A stretch of 64,000 nt of DNA from Eubacterium sp. (GTDB lineage Bacteria; Bacillota; Clostridia; Lachnospirales; Lachnospiraceae). Made by a program: the position numbers and the translations under genes. Numbering within the stretch: the stretch's first letter is position 1; each line of letters starts with the position of its first letter. Positions 16,799-26,200 of the stretch are shown here, in pieces. Below the pieces are notes generated by a model that saw only the letters and a program-made list of their open reading frames with translations, made no database searches and was not told where the DNA came from. The stretch is taken from positions 18,589 to 82,588 of the forward strand of contig JAAWJJ010000007.1 of the NCBI GenBank assembly GCA_022796875.1, written 5' to 3'.

Positions 16799-17314
16799 TT
16801 ATTGGATCAGAAGATCCAGCAGATATTCATAAATATCTTCTTCTTTTTTCGTCCAGTTTTCACAAATGGCTTTTGCCATATATTGATTCGGAACGGCCAG
16901 CGTCAGTTCCAGGCGCGTCGCATTATTGTCTTTGATCAGACAGCGTGCGGCATATTCATGATTTGTTGTTTTATAGTATTCCGCGAAACGCGAAACCTCC
17001 TCTTTCATAGTAATTTTGTTTTCGGACAGATAATGGAAAATATCCTCTTTAATGCTGTCGGAGATTTTGTCGGAGAAAAAGGAGAGCGTTTCCTGTCCTT
17101 TCGGAGTGATTCGGTACTGTGTCTGGTTATGCGTCGTTTTGGCCATAATATATCCGGATTCCAGTAATTCGGCAAAACTTTTCTGAATAACAAAATAAGA
17201 GGTATATTCTTTTTCCAGTATAAGAGCGGAAATCTGAGCGTTCGTAAGCGGGAAATCTACTTTTGACAGCATATATAAAATAATTAGTTTGTATAAAGTC
17301 TGGGTGTCGGCCAT
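16799..17314 (-). CDS. DUF4364 family protein, probable winged-helix regulator
   Basis: 171 aa. The N-terminal about 80 residues look like a PadR/winged-helix fold (KLIILYMLSKVDFPLTNAQI; later SGYIMAKTTHNQTQYRITPKG), and the C-terminal part is an alpha/beta region ending in KKEEDIYEYLLDLLIQ. This matches DUF4364, which occurs in Clostridia and has no known function. Its start lies inside the end of the radical SAM gene (31-bp overlap), so the two are translationally coupled. It converges with niaR. Confidence 0.85.
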   Translation of the reverse strand: MADTQTLYKLIILYMLSKVDFPLTNAQISALILEKEYTSYFVIQKSFAELLESGYIMAKTTHNQTQYRITPKGQETLSFFSDKISDSIKEDIFHYLSENKITMKEEVSRFAEYYKTTNHEYAARCLIKDNNATRLELTLAVPNQYMAKAICENWTKKEEDIYEYLLDLLIQ

Positions 17315-18255
17315 ATCGCATCTTCCTTTCTGAAATATTTTCCCTGCCAGGTGTTTCTTTCTTCCAGTGTTTGTTGGATCCGGTTAAATACCGTGAGTTT
17401 TCTTGTGGTCCATTGCGGTTCGATCAGCAGTTTTTTCGGACCGTCGCCGGTCAGTCGGTGAATAACCATTTGCGGCGGCAGCAGTTCGAGGCAGTCTGCG
17501 ATCAGTTCACAGTATTCTTCTTCATTCATAATCGGAAACGGGTGTTTTTGATAATATTCCCCCAGTCTGGTATGATGCAGGATAAACAGTTTGTGGATTT
17601 TAATGCCGGCGAAAGGGCCGGACGCCGCATAACGGACCGTTTCCAGCATCTGTTCCCTGGTTTCGCCCGGAAAACCAAGAATGACATGGCAGATCACGGG
17701 CAGCGAGCGCTGCTGCAGTTTCCATACCGCCGTTTCAAAACAGGAAAGGGAAACTCCGCTTTGGATAAATTCGTGGGTAGCAGGATGGATACTTTGCAGC
17801 CCGAGTTCGATCCAAACCGGTTTGATCCGGTTGATCTCACACAGCAGTTCGATAATGTCGTCATCCATACAGTCCGAACGTGTGGCAATGGAAACGATAG
17901 CGACATCAGGATGGGAAACCGCTTCCATATAAAGGGAGCGCAGCCGGTCTGTCGGCGCATACGTATTGGAGAAAGCCTGGAAATAAGCGATAAATTTCCG
18001 GCATTTCGTTTTTTTTCGCAACAGGGTTTTTCCGTTGTCGATCTGTTCGGTAACAGAACGAAAAGCCGCTCCGGCAAAATCACCGGAGCCGCCCTCGCTG
18101 CAGAAGATACATCCGCCCGTCCCGCATGTCCCGTCGCGGTTCGGGCAGGTCATCCCGCCGTTTAATGAAATACGGTACATTTTTTCCCCGTATGTGTTTT
18201 TGATATAAGCGTCAAGAGAGTAATAACGCTTGCCATGCCAATGCTCAAACTGCAT
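17284..18255 (-). CDS. TIGR01212 family radical SAM protein (YtqA/YhcC-like)
   Basis: 323 aa. The start region GKRYYSLDAYIKNTYGEKMYR and the cluster motif CPNRDGTCGTGGCIFC (Cys ligands spaced for a [4Fe-4S]-SAM centre) match the YtqA/YhcC group. Later segments FQAFSNTYAP, DVAIVSIATRSDCMDD and HVILGFPGETREQM are standard for the radical SAM barrel. The family's reaction is unsettled; relatives are thought to modify tRNA or an RNA-linked substrate. Ribosome site GGAGG precedes ATG 18255. It is in an operon with the overlapping DUF4364 gene and lies 28 bp downstream of the malic enzyme gene. Confidence 0.9.
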   Translation of the reverse strand: MQFEHWHGKRYYSLDAYIKNTYGEKMYRISLNGGMTCPNRDGTCGTGGCIFCSEGGSGDFAGAAFRSVTEQIDNGKTLLRKKTKCRKFIAYFQAFSNTYAPTDRLRSLYMEAVSHPDVAIVSIATRSDCMDDDIIELLCEINRIKPVWIELGLQSIHPATHEFIQSGVSLSCFETAVWKLQQRSLPVICHVILGFPGETREQMLETVRYAASGPFAGIKIHKLFILHHTRLGEYYQKHPFPIMNEEEYCELIADCLELLPPQMVIHRLTGDGPKKLLIEPQWTTRKLTVFNRIQQTLEERNTWQGKYFRKEDAIWPTPRLYTN

Positions 18256-18283
18256 GAGCCGTATTCCTCCTGTTTTTTCCTGA

Positions 18284-19438
18284 TTATCCCGTAATATGGG
18301 ATTTTACCGCTTCTGCCACAACTTTGGCTACGCGCGGGTCAAATGCTTCTGGCATAATAAAATCTTCGTGTAACTCGTTGTCCGATACCAGGGAGGCGAG
18401 CGCCGTTGCGGCGGCCAGCTTCATTTCTTCGGTGATCGCTTTTGCACGGCCTTCCAGCGCGCCTTTGAAAATGCCCGGAAATGCGATGACATTGTTGACC
18501 TGGTTCGGGAAATCGCTGCGTCCGGTACCGATTACCCGGGCGCCTGCGGCTTTGGCAGCATCCGGCATAATTTCCGGCACAGGGTTGGCCATTGCAAAAA
18601 TAATAGCGTCTTTATTCATGGAGGAAACCATTTCCGAAGTTACGATATTCGGAGCGGATACGCCGACGAATATATCGGCGCCGCGTAAAGCGTCTGCTAA
18701 AGAGCCAGTTTTATGTTCGAGGTTTGTCACTTTTACCATTTCTTTCTGCATCCAGTTCATATCCGGGGAATCCGGGTGCAGGATACCGGATTTGTCGCAT
18801 AGCATTGCATGGCGGAATCCATATCGCAATAATAATTTTGTGATCGCAATGCCAGCGGAACCGGCGCCGTTTACCACAATGTGGCAGTCCTCTTTTTTCT
18901 TTCCGGTGACACGGAGCGCGTTGATGATTCCGGCAAGGACGACAATCGCGGTGCCGTGCTGGTCGTCGTGGAAGACCGGAATGTCCAGCATTTCCTTTAA
19001 CCGGGATTCCACTTCAAAACATCGAGGAGCCGAGATATCCTCCAGATTGATTCCGCCGTAAGACGGCGCGAGAGCAGCAATGATTTTTATAAGTTCGTCC
19101 GTATCCTGGGTATCTAGGCAGATCGGTACCGCGTTAACTCCGCCAAATTCTTTAAACAGGACGCATTTTCCTTCCATAACCGGCATGGCGGCCAAAGGCC
19201 CGATATTGCCAAGTCCCAGTACCGCGCTGCCGTCTGAGATGACGGCTACGGTATTCGCTTTCATGGTATAGGTGTAAGCGTCTGCCGGATTCGTATGGAT
19301 TGCGCGGCATGGTTCGGCAACGCCCGGAGTATAAGCAATAGACAGATCTTCGCGGGAACGTACCGGAGATTTGGAAACGGTTTCCAGTTTTCCGTTCCAT
19401 TGTTTATGTAAATGCAGTGCTTTTTCGTTTAAATCCAT
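18284..19438 (-). CDS. NAD(P)-dependent malic enzyme
   Basis: The enzyme decarboxylates malate to pyruvate with reduction of NAD(P)+, or runs in reverse. The 384-aa size is that of the short bacterial form without a phosphotransacetylase-like tail. Seen: LSIAYTPGVAEPC (catalytic Tyr), the KANTVAVISDGSAVLGLGNI block with the catalytic Lys, VFHDDQHGTAIV with metal-binding Asp residues, and the Rossmann motif VVNGAGSAGIAITKLLL. NAD versus NADP preference cannot be read safely. With pyruvate carboxylase and citrate synthase nearby it belongs to C3-C4 carbon exchange. Ribosome site AAGGAG; promoter at 19,489-19,517. Confidence 0.94.
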   Translation of the reverse strand: MDLNEKALHLHKQWNGKLETVSKSPVRSREDLSIAYTPGVAEPCRAIHTNPADAYTYTMKANTVAVISDGSAVLGLGNIGPLAAMPVMEGKCVLFKEFGGVNAVPICLDTQDTDELIKIIAALAPSYGGINLEDISAPRCFEVESRLKEMLDIPVFHDDQHGTAIVVLAGIINALRVTGKKKEDCHIVVNGAGSAGIAITKLLLRYGFRHAMLCDKSGILHPDSPDMNWMQKEMVKVTNLEHKTGSLADALRGADIFVGVSAPNIVTSEMVSSMNKDAIIFAMANPVPEIMPDAAKAAGARVIGTGRSDFPNQVNNVIAFPGIFKGALEGRAKAITEEMKLAAATALASLVSDNELHEDFIMPEAFDPRVAKVVAEAVKSHITG

Positions 19439-19488
19439 AATCTGACTCCTTAATCTGGTTTATTTCCTTATTTTTTAACAGCAAAAAT

Positions 19489-19517
19489 ATCATAACATTA
19501 AAAATTTGACAAATCAA
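19489..19517 (-). promoter_or_regulatory. Promoter of the malic enzyme gene
   Basis: On the minus strand TTGATT and TATGAT are 17 bp apart, about 50 bp upstream of the start codon. Confidence 0.5.
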
Positions 19518-19651
19518 GAGATTAGGGGTTTCTATTTCCGGAGTTTTGCGTTATAGTATATAGGATGATACGACTTCATTTTAAATCATGTCATTTCAGA
19601 CATATTTTCCAATATATTTGAAATCAATGCAGGGAAGGAGCAGAAAGTTGC

Positions 19652-21103
19652 ATGAAAGAAAAATATGAGAGCCTGTCGGTAGCGGTATTACGGGATCTGG
19701 CAAAGGCCAGAAAGATCAAAGGAATTTCGACAATGAAAAAAAGTCAGTTGGTAGAAGTAATGCTGTTGGAAGATGAAAAAGAGAAAGAAAAAGAGAACGT
19801 ACAGGCAAAAGAAAAAAATACGGACGACGGGAGAACGGATGACGGAAAGAAACAGGAAGCGGTAAGAAACAGTGATACAGCGGAATATCCGGAAAAGAGA
19901 GCGGTAAGGAATAACGATACGACGGAGCATCCGGAGAGGAGAGCGGAGCAGTTGACGCCGGATGAAGCGCAGTTAGACAGTGGAGTGACAGCAAACGGCA
20001 TTTTGGAAGTTATGCCGGATGGATACGGATTTATCCGATGTGAAAATTATTTGCCGGGAGCGAACGACGTGTACGTTTCCCCGTCTCAGATTCGCCGTTT
20101 TAATTTAAAGACCGGTGATATTATTACCGGTAATACGAGGATTAAAACGCAGCAGGAGAAATTCAGCGCGCTCCTTTATATTACATATGTCAACGGGTTT
20201 CCGTTGTACGAAGCGCAGCGCAGGAAGAATTTTGAAGATCTGACGCCGATCTTTCCAAATAAAAGGCTGCACCTGGAAACGGGACACGCCGGTACGGCAA
20301 TGAGGATCGTGGACCTGGTATCTCCGATTGGAAAGGGGCAGAGGGGACTGATCGTTTCACCGCCGAAAGCGGGAAAGACTACTTTGCTGAAACAGGTTGC
20401 AAAGTCTGTTACGGCAAATAATCCGGAAATGCATCTGATTATTCTTCTGATCGATGAGCGGCCGGAGGAAGTAACGGATATTAAAGAAGCAATTGAGGGT
20501 GAAAATGTGGAAGTCATTTATTCTACGTTTGATGAATTGCCGGAACACCACAAGAGAGTGTCGGAAATGGTAATTGAACGGGCGAAACGTCTGGTAGAGC
20601 ATAAAAAAGACGTAATGATCCTGTTGGATTCCATCACAAGGCTGGCACGGGCGTACAACCTGACGGTTCCGCCAAGCGGAAGGACGTTATCCGGCGGTCT
20701 TGACCCGGCGGCGCTTCATATGCCGAAACGGTTTTTCGGTGCCGCCAGGAATATGAGGGAGGGCGGCAGCCTGACAATTCTGGCTACGGCTTTGGTCGAC
20801 ACCGGCAGTAAAATGGATGACGTCGTATACGAGGAATTTAAAGGGACCGGCAATATGGAACTGGTACTTGACCGTAAATTGTCTGAAAAACGGGTATTCC
20901 CGGCGCTTGATATTGTAAAATCCGGGACAAGAAGGGAAGATCTTTTGCTGAACCGCGAAGAACAGGAGGCCGTTATTATCATGCGGCGCGCAATAAACGG
21001 TATGAAGACGGATGAAGCGGTAGAAAGTATTTTGAACATGTTTGTAAAGACAAAGAATAACAGAGAATATGTGCAGCTTGTAAAGAAAAAGCGTATTATA
21101 TAG
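19652..21103 (+). CDS. rho: Transcription termination factor Rho
   Basis: Rho is a hexameric RNA helicase that ends transcription of untranslated RNA. The 483-aa product has an N-terminal Rho_N helix domain (residues 1-40, [20 protein letters not shown]). A charged linker (about 45-115) is rich in Lys, Glu and Arg. Next come the cold-shock-like RNA-binding domain ([14 protein letters not shown]), the P-loop [15 protein letters not shown] near residue 232 and the Q/R-loop segments [12 protein letters not shown] and [10 protein letters not shown]. The linker contains a 14-residue unit present twice, starting [14 protein letters not shown]. Such inserts are known in Rho of Firmicutes and Actinobacteria and can add RNA-binding surface. 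Confidence 0.96.
   Translation: MKEKYESLSVAVLRDLAKARKIKGISTMKKSQLVEVMLLEDEKEKEKENVQAKEKNTDDGRTDDGKKQEAVRNSDTAEYPEKRAVRNNDTTEHPERRAEQLTPDEAQLDSGVTANGILEVMPDGYGFIRCENYLPGANDVYVSPSQIRRFNLKTGDIITGNTRIKTQQEKFSALLYITYVNGFPLYEAQRRKNFEDLTPIFPNKRLHLETGHAGTAMRIVDLVSPIGKGQRGLIVSPPKAGKTTLLKQVAKSVTANNPEMHLIILLIDERPEEVTDIKEAIEGENVEVIYSTFDELPEHHKRVSEMVIERAKRLVEHKKDVMILLDSITRLARAYNLTVPPSGRTLSGGLDPAALHMPKRFFGAARNMREGGSLTILATALVDTGSKMDDVVYEEFKGTGNMELVLDRKLSEKRVFPALDIVKSGTRREDLLLNREEQEAVIIMRRAINGMKTDEAVESILNMFVKTKNNREYVQLVKKKRII
19859..19942 (+). repeat. 42-bp tandem repeat in the rho linker
   Basis: Two diverged in-frame copies, 19,859-19,900 and 19,901-19,942, encode the doubled 14-residue unit of the Rho linker. 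Confidence 0.75.
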
Positions 21104-21211
21104 TAGGGATAGAAGATTGGCAGTAACAGTCTGGCGGTTTTAACAGGGCAGTTTTTCAATTGCAGCCTCATATAGTTAATAAAATTTCGCAATAAAATCC
21201 TCCGTTTTGTA

Positions 21212-21279
21212 TTGACGAATCGGTGGGTTTTGTGTAATCTGTAGTTAGTTATTACTAATAATTATTTGAAAAAACTAAC
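21212..21279 (+). promoter_or_regulatory. Promoter and inverted-repeat operator of the DUF2325 gene
   Basis: TTGACG (21,212-21,217) and TAATCT (21,235-21,240) are 17 bp apart. Just downstream, at the expected start of transcription, lies TTAGT-N4-ACTAA (21,245-21,258). A wider pair GTTAGTT/AACTAAC spans 21,244-21,279. The same half-sites occur around the DtxR-like gene at 45 kb, suggesting a shared metal-dependent repressor. Confidence 0.5.
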
Positions 21280-21336
21280 TAAAAAATACTACAACACAAC
21301 AGAATCAGGTTGGCATTGAGAAAGGAGAATAGTTTT

Positions 21337-21612
21337 ATGAGCGTTGTTATTATTGGGGGACATGACAGAATGGTCAGCCAATACAAAAAAATCTGTAAAG
21401 AGCATAAATGCAGGGCGAAAGTATTTACTCATATGGAGGCGAATATGTGGAATCAGATCGGAAGCCCTGACCTGATGATTTTATTTACTAATACGGTATC
21501 CCATAAAATGGTACGCTGTGCTCTTTCGAAAGCGGAAAAAAACAAGGCGGAGGTGATCCGCTGCCATACAAGCAGCGGAAGCGCCCTGAATGAAATATTA
21601 GCAAATATGTAA
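21337..21612 (+). CDS. DUF2325 family protein
   Basis: 91 aa from ATG 21,337, placed by AAAGGAG. It begins MSVVIIGGHDRMVSQYKKIC and has a Rossmann-like alternation of strands and helices; SPDLMILFTNTVSHKMV and VIRCHTSSGSALNEIL follow. This is the DUF2325 pattern. The family is often found near iron transport and redox genes in Firmicutes, but its function is unknown. Its own promoter and the inverted repeat at the start site point to metal control. Confidence 0.85.
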   Translation: MSVVIIGGHDRMVSQYKKICKEHKCRAKVFTHMEANMWNQIGSPDLMILFTNTVSHKMVRCALSKAEKNKAEVIRCHTSSGSALNEILANM

Positions 21613-21617
21613 ATGGA

Positions 21618-22325
21618 TTAATCAATTCCCAGGCGGATACCGCCTCTCCGTTCCGACGGCTGTATGATTACGGTAACTTTCTGTCCTCCGCTCCATTCAA
21701 ATGCATAGGATTCACCGGAAGCCTGCCCGATCAGGTTTTTCCAGGTAAGGTCGGTTTTGATCTGGGGATCGCAGTTTCCGTCCCGGCTGATCCAGCAGAT
21801 CACGGCGTCCGGATCGACGGACAGGGTGTTTCCGTTATGTACGTTACTTAAAACAATCGGGTTGCCGTCGGACAGAACGGCTACATATGCATTATTCCCG
21901 ACCGCGGTCAGCGTTGAGGTGGCCAGGCCTTTTTGGGAAAGAATACCGATGCCGAGGAAGCGGACGCTGTATTTACAGTCCTGCGTAAAGGCAAGAATAT
22001 TTTCGGATTCTACGGAAACCGTTTCCCCCGGAGCGAGTTTATAAATAACGACATGCTGCCCGTAATTGGCGTAGTAGGTAACGGAGTCGCCGCTCATCGT
22101 TACTTTCATAAGCGGCAGGTTTTCTCCGGCAAGCCGTCTGGTCAAAGAACCTAACGCCGCCTGCATAAACCCGTTTTGCGGGCCTAACAGCAGTTTTTCA
22201 AATTTGTAATTTTTTTCTCTGGCGCTTTCTCCGCAGATAAACGCACCGGCTTTTGTAAATAAAACGTCGTTTCCGGTACAGGTTACTTTTAATGTTAATT
22301 CGTTAATGGTTTCAAATGTAAGCAT
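21618..22325 (-). CDS. AIM24 family protein
   Basis: A 235-aa cytoplasmic, beta-rich protein with the AIM24 trait of many Gly-hydrophobic strands: ALGSLTRRLAGENLPLMKV, GILSQKGLATSTLTAVG, DPDAVICWI and a final IQPSERRGGIRLGID. The family is named after a yeast mitochondrial protein; bacterial members have no defined role but often sit with Ter (tellurium/stress) genes. Here it follows a TerD gene after 30 bp, so they likely share a stress or membrane-associated function. Ribosome site GGGGG lies before ATG 22,325. Confidence 0.85.
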   Translation of the reverse strand: MLTFETINELTLKVTCTGNDVLFTKAGAFICGESAREKNYKFEKLLLGPQNGFMQAALGSLTRRLAGENLPLMKVTMSGDSVTYYANYGQHVVIYKLAPGETVSVESENILAFTQDCKYSVRFLGIGILSQKGLATSTLTAVGNNAYVAVLSDGNPIVLSNVHNGNTLSVDPDAVICWISRDGNCDPQIKTDLTWKNLIGQASGESYAFEWSGGQKVTVIIQPSERRGGIRLGID

Positions 22326-22355
22326 ATTTTACCCCCATAGTATTGGTATATATTT

Positions 22356-23213
22356 TCAGGATGAAGCGACTTCCACTCCATATAGTTCGCATAATCCGGC
22401 AAGATCTCTGGCAACGCCGTTTCCGACCGCGTTAAATTTCCATACGCCGTTATGTCTGTATAGTTCCCCGATCATCATGGAGATGACATTCGCATAGTAA
22501 TCTTCCATCTGATAGCTGACAAGTTCCCTGCCCGAGGCGGGATCCATAATACGTATCCAGGCGTCTTTTACCATACTGAAATTCAGATTTTTTTCCAGAG
22601 CCTCGTTGATCGTTAAAACAAATACAATTTTTTCGACTTCAGGATTTAATTTTGTAAAATCGACGTCTATCGCTTCACAGGTATCAGGAGCGTTGTCTTC
22701 CCGGAATCGGACGCTGCGGTCCGGACTGTCCGGCTGGCCATAGAAAACGAACCAGTCTTCCCCGATTACCTTTCCGGTATTGGATAAAAGAAAAGCAGAA
22801 ACATCCAGATCACAGGCACTGGATTTGACGTTCCAGCCTAATGAAGCTTTGATGGCAGGGACAGGCGTCTGTGACAGAACGAGTTTCTGGCCTTTTTGCA
22901 TCGGATTGGTAAACGCAGGCAGTGTGATGACGCGCGGGGAATTTGCCGCTGTGGACGTCGTAGAATTTGCCGAAGCCGGGGTTGCTGCCGCAGAGTTCGC
23001 CGAAGCCGGGGTTGCTGCCGCAGAGTTCGCCGAAGCCGGGGTTGCTGTCGCGGATGTGGCCGGATTTGTCTGGTTTTTTGTTTTTCTGGTATTTAGCAGT
23101 TCGATGTTGTCTGCAGACAAAACACAGTTGTTATCCGCTCTGTTTATTTGCATTATAGAGTCTGTGTCAAACGCTTCGATGCTGATAACAGGAATCGGTA
23201 CCAACTTTTTCAC
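22356..23213 (-). CDS. TerD family protein with N-terminal extension and Ala/Ser/Thr linker
   Basis: 285 aa, starting at GTG 23,213 (AGAGAG directly before it, a poor ribosome site; no better start seen). Residues 1-50 are a short unknown domain. Residues 50-95 are a low-complexity linker of ATPASANSAA units. The rest is a TerD domain: QKGQKLVLSQTPV, GWNVKSSACDLDVSAFLL with the DxDxS calcium-binding motif, FVFYGQPDSPD and NAVGNGVARDLAGLCELYGV. TerD proteins bind Ca2+ and are linked to tellurite, phage and envelope stress. A plain TerD is about 190 aa, so the extension is unusual. The product is probably cytoplasmic. Confidence 0.85.
   Translation of the reverse strand: MKKLVPIPVISIEAFDTDSIMQINRADNNCVLSADNIELLNTRKTKNQTNPATSATATPASANSAAATPASANSAAATPASANSTTSTAANSPRVITLPAFTNPMQKGQKLVLSQTPVPAIKASLGWNVKSSACDLDVSAFLLSNTGKVIGEDWFVFYGQPDSPDRSVRFREDNAPDTCEAIDVDFTKLNPEVEKIVFVLTINEALEKNLNFSMVKDAWIRIMDPASGRELVSYQMEDYYANVISMMIGELYRHNGVWKFNAVGNGVARDLAGLCELYGVEVASS
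22971..23050 (-). repeat. 30-bp in-frame tandem repeat in the TerD linker
   Basis: The unit runs 22,971-23,000, repeats exactly at 23,001-23,030, and has a third partial copy to 23,050. Each unit encodes ten residues (ATPASANSAA type). Confidence 0.9.
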
Positions 23214-23232
23214 CTCTCTTATATAATTGATA

Positions 23233-23277
23233 AAATCGGAGCAAATCTGTGATTCGAGTACAGGTTTGCTCCGGTTT
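23233..23277 (-). terminator. Terminator downstream of pyruvate carboxylase
   Basis: AAACCGGAGCAAA pairs with TTTGCTCCGATTT across about 19 bases, directly after the pyc stop and before the TerD gene. The AT-rich tail is weak. Confidence 0.65.
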
Positions 23278-23288
23278 ATGATACAGTA

Positions 23289-26200
23289 TTATTTATCAGC
23301 TCTTTCTTCGATGACGAAAGAGATCAACAGATCTTCCTGATGTACGTTATCGCCCTCTGCAACGTAAATCTTATCCACTTTGCCGTTAACGGTAGCTACG
23401 ACAGTAGTTTCCATCTTCATGGCTTCGACAGTCATAAGCGGCATATTAATGGTAACGGCGTCGCCTTCTTTGACAAGAACTTTGCCGACGGTGCCAGGGA
23501 TAGAAGAACCCAGATGAGCCGGATTATTTTTGTCAGCTTTGAGTTTGCGGTCGGATTTTACTTCCAGTTTTTCATCCAGGATGCGGGTCTGGCGCATGCT
23601 GCCGTTTACTTCAAAGGTCAGGATGCGATATCCTTCCGCGTCCGGGTCGCTTGCCTCGAGGTATTTGATCAGTAAGTCTTTTCCGTCCTCAATTTTTAAG
23701 ACGGTTTCTTCGCCTTTCGCGAGTCCGAAGAAATATACGTGGCTTTCCAGACGGGTAACGTCGTTGTAGGACTGGAAATGTTCACAATAATCTTCGTATA
23801 CCTTTGGATACAAAGCGTAGCTGACAGCTTTCTGGCGGAGCACTTCATCTGACAGTTGGCCGTAATGGTATTTGTCAATCAAATGTTTTCTGATTGCGTC
23901 GAAATCTGCCGGCGGCAGCAGGCTGCCAGGCCTTACGGTCAGCGGTTCAATATCCTTTAAGACGATTTTTTGCAGTTCGGCCGGGAATCCCCCGTCCGGC
24001 TGTCCCATCATTCCTTTGAAATAGTCTACCACGGAATCCGGATAGGAGAGCGCGGCGCCGTTTGTTAAAATATTTTCCTTAGTCAGGTTGTTGTTGTACA
24101 TAAAGATTGCCAAATCGCCGACTGCCTTGGAAGTCGGAGTAACTTTTACGATATTGCCTAACAAATCATTGGCGTCTTTATATAAAGCTTTGATTTTTTC
24201 AAAATCTTTTCCGGTTGCGCCCATGGACTGCGCCTGTGCGGACAGGTTGGAATACTGGCCGCCCGGGATTTCGTATTTGTAAATGTCTGCATTTGGAGAA
24301 TTGATATCGGCCTCAAAACTCTGGTATACTTTTCTCACTCTTGCATAATAACGGGATAATTCGCTTAAATCTTCAAAATGAAGCCCGGTGTCGCGTTTGG
24401 TGCCGCGGAGAGCTTCTACAACGGCGTTCATGGACGGCTGGCTGGTCAGCGTACTCATGGACTCGATCGCCAGGTCGGCAATATCAACTCCCGCTTCGGC
24501 GGCATATAACACGGTGCTTACGCCGTTTCCGGTAGAATCATGCGTATGTAAGTGTATCGGAATGTTGATTTCTTTTTTCAGGGCTGTTACCAGTTCTTTG
24601 GCGGCGAACGGTTTTAACAGGCCTGCCATATCTTTGATCGCAAGGATGTGGCAACCTAAAGATTCCAGTTCCGTTGCTTTTTTCATATAGTAGTCCAGAG
24701 TATATTTTGTTTCGTTCGGATCCAGAATGTCGCCGGTGTAGCAGATCGTTCCCTCTACGATCTTACCGGTATTTAATGCTTCTTCGATTGGCATCTTCAT
24801 ATTTTCTACCCAGTTTAAACTGTCAAAAATACGGAAGACATCAACGCCGTGCTCTGCCGCAACCTGGATAAATTCTTTTACGACGTTATCCGGATAGTTA
24901 CTGTATCCGACCGCGTTGGAAGCACGCAGCAGCATTTGGATTAAGGTGTTCGGCATACGTTTCTGCAGCAGTTCCAGACGCTTCCACGGCGATTCTTTTA
25001 AGAAGCGATATGCAGTGTCATAGGTGGCGCCGCCCCAGGCTTCCACGGAAAATGCGTTCTGCATAAATGCGTTTGTCGCATAAGCGGCTCCGCAAAGGTC
25101 TTTGCTTCTCATACGCGTTGCCATTAACGACTGCTGCGCATCACGCATCGTAGTGTCCGTCACATACAGCTTATCTTCTTTTAAAATTTTCTGTGTAAAT
25201 TCCGTCGCGCCCAGTTTCAGAAATTCGTCTTTGGCGCCGTAAATCGGTTTGGAAGCGTCGTAAACAGGCAGGATACGGTTGTCATAGTGCCCCTTTTCCC
25301 CATTGTTAGTATTTACGATACGGTTTCCGATAAATTCGACGATCTTTGTAGCACGGTCCTGGCTCTGTTCGAGTTCAAACAGTTCCGGTGTTTCTTCAAT
25401 AAATGTGGTATAGCATTTTCCGGCAACAAACGTTTCGTGGTTCAATACGTTGATTAAGAACGGAATATTTGTTTTAACGCCGCGAATCCTCATTTCTTTT
25501 AACGTACGGAGAGATTTGCGGACGGCGCCCGCAAAAGTGCGGTCAAGGGAAATCGCTTTTACTAACAGGCTGTCGTAGTACGGAGAAACCGTGCCTCCGG
25601 CATGCGCGTTACCTCCGTCTAAACGGATACCGTTACCGGAACCTGTACGGTATACCGTGATCGTGCCGGTGTCCGGCATAAAGTTATTCATCGGGTCTTC
25701 CGTTGTGACACGGGTCTGAATGGAGTAGCCTTTGCATACGACGGAATCCTGGGAAGTGATACTGATCTCATCAGAATCCAGAGGGTATCCTTCCGCAACC
25801 AGAATCTGAGCCTGTACAATATCAATACCAGTCACCATTTCGCTGACCGTATGTTCTACCTGGATACGAGGGTTCATTTCAATAAAATAGGCGTTGTTGT
25901 CTGCGTCAACCAGAAATTCCAGAGTGCCGGCATTGCGGTATCCGACTTTTTTGGCCAGACGGATTGAACTGTCAAAGATCAGCTGTCTGGTTTTGTTTGG
26001 AACGGAGAAAGCAGGAGCGTATTCCACAACTTTCTGATGCCGTCTTTGTACGGAACAGTCACGGTCGTATAAGTGAACGATATTGCCATAATTGTCGCCT
26101 AAAATCTGTACTTCGATATGTTTTGGCCCGCGCAGGTATTTTTCAATGAAAATCTTATCGTCGCCAAACGCTTTTTTGGATTCCGATCTGGCTTCCTCAA

